A stretch of 8,292 nt of DNA. It comes from Candidatus Saccharimonadia bacterium (GTDB taxonomy: Bacteria; Patescibacteriota; Saccharimonadia; Saccharimonadales; Saccharimonadaceae). The position numbers and the translations under genes were made by a program. A model generated the notes under the pieces. The model was not told the DNA's origin. It did no database searches and saw only the letters and a list, made by a program, of their open reading frames with translations. Location: contig JALRDS010000048.1 in the NCBI GenBank assembly GCA_023259925.1, forward strand, positions 1-8,292, written 5' to 3'. This document shows, piece by piece, positions 7,019 to 8,292 of this stretch; position 1 is the stretch's first letter; every line of letters starts with the position of its first letter.

Positions 7019-7309
7019 ATGGCATTCGACCAAATGAAGATGCTGAACGATTTACGTAAGGCGCAAAAAGACTTAAAAAAGCAAATAATTGAAGTAGAGG
7101 CTGGCGATGGCGCAGTGGTTGTTCGCGTGACTGGTGAGCTAAAAATCGACAGCATTAAAATCGACCCCGAAATGGTTGACTTAGAAAATATTGAAGAACT
7201 AGAACACTGGGTTAAAATTGCCGTGCGCGACGGGCTCGCAAAAGCACAGGAAATTGCCGCAGAAACTATGAAGCCGCTGATGGGTGGCTTGAACATTCCT
7301 GGAATGTAA
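7019..7309 (+). CDS. ybaB: YbaB/EbfC-family nucleoid-associated protein
   Basis: This is a small dimeric DNA-binding protein, typically encoded between dnaX and recR. It has 96 residues, a little shorter than the usual 100-110 because the Met/Gln-rich N-terminal helix is short. The family pattern is clear: helix MKMLNDLRKAQKDLKKQIIE (6-25), then AGDGAVVVRVTGELKIDSIK (28-47), IDPEMVD (48-54), ENIEELEHWVKIAVRDGLAKA (56-76) and a tail MGGLNIPGM close to the canonical GGLxLPG. The segment ELEHWVKIAVRDG differs from the more usual LEDLIxAAxNDA. It has a good Shine-Dalgarno sequence, and recR follows 11 bases later, so the two are cotranscribed. Confidence 0.93.
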   Translation: MAFDQMKMLNDLRKAQKDLKKQIIEVEAGDGAVVVRVTGELKIDSIKIDPEMVDLENIEELEHWVKIAVRDGLAKAQEIAAETMKPLMGGLNIPGM

Positions 7310-7320
7310 CGTAGGGCACT

Positions 7321-7938
7321 ATGGCATCGCAGCTGCTTCCATCGGCATTGACCGACCTAATTGATGAACTTGGTAAGCTACCAGGTGTTGGGGCGCGTAC
7401 CGCCGAGCGCTACGCTTATTTCATCCTAAAAGGCGAAGCACGCACCGCCCGTAGCCTGGCGACATCGCTCAGTAGCGTGCATGAGCGAGTTGGTCAATGC
7501 CCTGTGACGTTTGCATTAATAGATGCCGATGAAGAGGTGTCACCCCTGTACAGCGATAGCTCGAGAGACAAAACGGTGATTGCCGTTGTTGAAGAGCCGC
7601 TCGATATTATTGCCCTCGAGCGCACTAATCAATTCAAAGGCACCTATCATGTGCTTGGGGGTGCCATATCACCAATTGATGGCGTTGGCCCCGAACAACT
7701 CCACATTCCCGAACTTTTAGAGCGCATCCGCGCTGATAATGTTGATGAACTTATTATCGCCACTAACGCCAGTGTTGAAGGTGAGTCGACGGCATTGTTT
7801 TTGCAGAAATATATTAAAGATGCCGGTTTGAATATTACAATGAGTCGACTGGCACGGGGGATACCTGTGGGTGTTGATTTAGAGTACGCCGACCAAATTA
7901 CCCTTAGCCACGCACTGGAGGGACGACGAGCCTTATAA
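7321..7938 (+). CDS. recR: Recombination mediator protein RecR
   Basis: RecR works with RecO (and RecF) to load RecA on single-stranded gaps. The protein has 205 residues, normal length. Order: helix-hairpin-helix LGKLPGVGARTAERYAYFIL (17-36); the region of the zinc finger (60-77); a Toprim domain with VVEEPLD (E91, E92), YHVLGGAISPIDGVGPEQL (109-127) and IIATNASVEGESTALFL; and the C-terminal segment RLARGIPVGVDLEYADQITL, then HALEGRR. The C4 zinc finger is degenerate: C60 remains, but the other three positions read T63, S74 and Y77. VPVGG is IPVGV here. All other core motifs are intact, so it is probably functional. It starts 11 bases after ybaB without a proper ribosome binding site, suggesting coupled translation. 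Confidence 0.95.
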   Translation: MASQLLPSALTDLIDELGKLPGVGARTAERYAYFILKGEARTARSLATSLSSVHERVGQCPVTFALIDADEEVSPLYSDSSRDKTVIAVVEEPLDIIALERTNQFKGTYHVLGGAISPIDGVGPEQLHIPELLERIRADNVDELIIATNASVEGESTALFLQKYIKDAGLNITMSRLARGIPVGVDLEYADQITLSHALEGRRAL

Positions 7939-7941
7939 CTC

Positions 7942-7950
7942 TGTTACACT
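7942..7950 (+). promoter_or_regulatory. Extended -10 promoter placing transcription start at the ATG of the DHH gene
   Basis: TGT followed by TACACT (7945-7950, 4/6 match to TATAAT) forms an extended -10. The expected start of transcription is 7957, exactly the A of the ATG, with no leader. No -35 hexamer is visible. The short gap after recR (18 bases) leaves no space for a separate leader. Confidence 0.6.
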
Positions 7951-7956
7951 AAGCAT

Positions 7957-8292
7957 ATGTATACTGATGCCGCTTCACTTATTTCACAAGCCACTTCCAT
8001 TGTTATTATTCAAGCCGAAAATCCCGATGGCGATAGCCTGGGCTCAAGCCTAGCCTTTGAAGAATTACTAGGAGACCAAGGCAAAACAGTCACGCTGTAT
8101 TGCCCAGTTGAGATACCAAAATATCTCCGCTACTTCCCGGGCTGGGATCGTGTTCAAACCGACTTTCCATTACACGCCGACCTCGCCATTATCGTTGACA
8201 CCAGCGCAGAGGTACTGCTTACTAAAGTACTCGACACGCCAGGTGTGCGCCATTTCTTAGAAACACATCCGGTTATTGTGATAGACCACCAC
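7957..8292 (+). CDS. DHH-family phosphoesterase, N-terminal part (runs off window)
   Basis: The frame is open from ATG 7957 to the last base, giving 112 residues. It belongs to the DHH superfamily of metal-dependent phosphoesterases; the layout fits the NrnA-type group (oligoribonuclease/pAp or cyclic-dinucleotide phosphatases) rather than a full RecJ, but the deciding C-terminal DHHA1 domain is outside the window. Motif I is NPDGDSLGS (22-30) with metal ligands D24 and D26; motif II is IIVDTS (D81); motif III begins with IDHH (D110, H111, H112) at the very end. The usual motif I histidine, two residues before NPDGD, is Ala (A20, in IIQAENPDGD). It follows recR by 18 bases and has its own likely promoter. 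Confidence 0.9.
   Translation, partial: MYTDAASLISQATSIVIIQAENPDGDSLGSSLAFEELLGDQGKTVTLYCPVEIPKYLRYFPGWDRVQTDFPLHADLAIIVDTSAEVLLTKVLDTPGVRHFLETHPVIVIDHH

Noticed and set aside
353..7296. Open frames on the minus strand throughout, for example 353-700, 1541-1873, 2146-2427, 3594-3851 and 6985-7296
   Set aside because: Each lies opposite well-identified or convincing plus-strand genes, or their promoter, and shows no recognisable domain or start signal; they are shadows of coding bias.
7293..7307. Perfect 7-bp inverted repeat with one central base at the end of ybaB as a terminator
   Set aside because: The loop is too small for a stable full hairpin, no T tract follows, and recR starts 14 bases later.
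1..8292. CRISPR array, insertion sequence, tRNA or defence system
   Set aside because: No spaced direct repeats, transposase motifs, cloverleaf patterns or defence-protein motifs were seen on either strand.

Overview
All recognisable genes in this window lie on the + strand, packed tightly with gaps of a few to about 50 bases; the one larger gap (286-491) holds a terminator and a promoter. The content is mostly bacterial housekeeping, and I see no mobile element, CRISPR array, tRNA or rRNA. Several features suggest a small-genome bacterium of the Candidate Phyla Radiation (Patescibacteria), most likely Saccharibacteria (TM7): a DnaX without its zinc module, a two-module protein of a kind I recall from CPR genomes sitting directly after rplL, short genes of unknown function, and promoters placed right against start codons. 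The placement is an inference from remembered family features and was not tested by search. The genetic code looks standard: no long gene is interrupted by TGA.

Layout. 1-285 is the 3' part of rplL (ribosomal protein L7/L12), followed by a strong intrinsic terminator (321-349). A new promoter (413-443) starts a block with a coiled-coil plus tandem beta-module protein of unknown function (492-1007), a small three-helix membrane protein (1032-1427) and thymidine kinase (1435-2010). A well-formed promoter then drives a helical protein of unknown function (2054-2599). The replication block follows: dnaX (2629-4086), dnaB (4091-5443), a polytopic GT-C-like membrane protein (5497-6978), ybaB (7019-7309), recR (7321-7938) and the start of a DHH-family phosphoesterase (7957 to the window end).

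How the genes fit together. DnaX (clamp loader) and DnaB (replicative helicase) are direct replisome partners and are separated by four bases. YbaB and RecR usually follow dnaX in bacteria; here dnaB and the membrane-protein gene lie between them. RecR acts in RecFOR-type gap repair. Thymidine kinase salvages thymidine, in keeping with a host-dependent or scavenging lifestyle. The DHH protein probably degrades short oligonucleotides or nucleotide phosphates.

The most interesting points are: (i) four genes (2054, 2629, 5497, 7957) have a -10 hexamer placed so that transcription would begin 0-4 bases before the ATG, implying leaderless mRNAs, while 492 and 7019 have ordinary leaders; (ii) DnaX and RecR have each lost the zinc-binding cysteines typical of their families, while thymidine kinase keeps its own; (iii) the protein at 492 is built from two ungapped 61-residue modules; (iv) the DHH protein lacks the usual motif I histidine. 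I did not find a clearly new multi-gene system.
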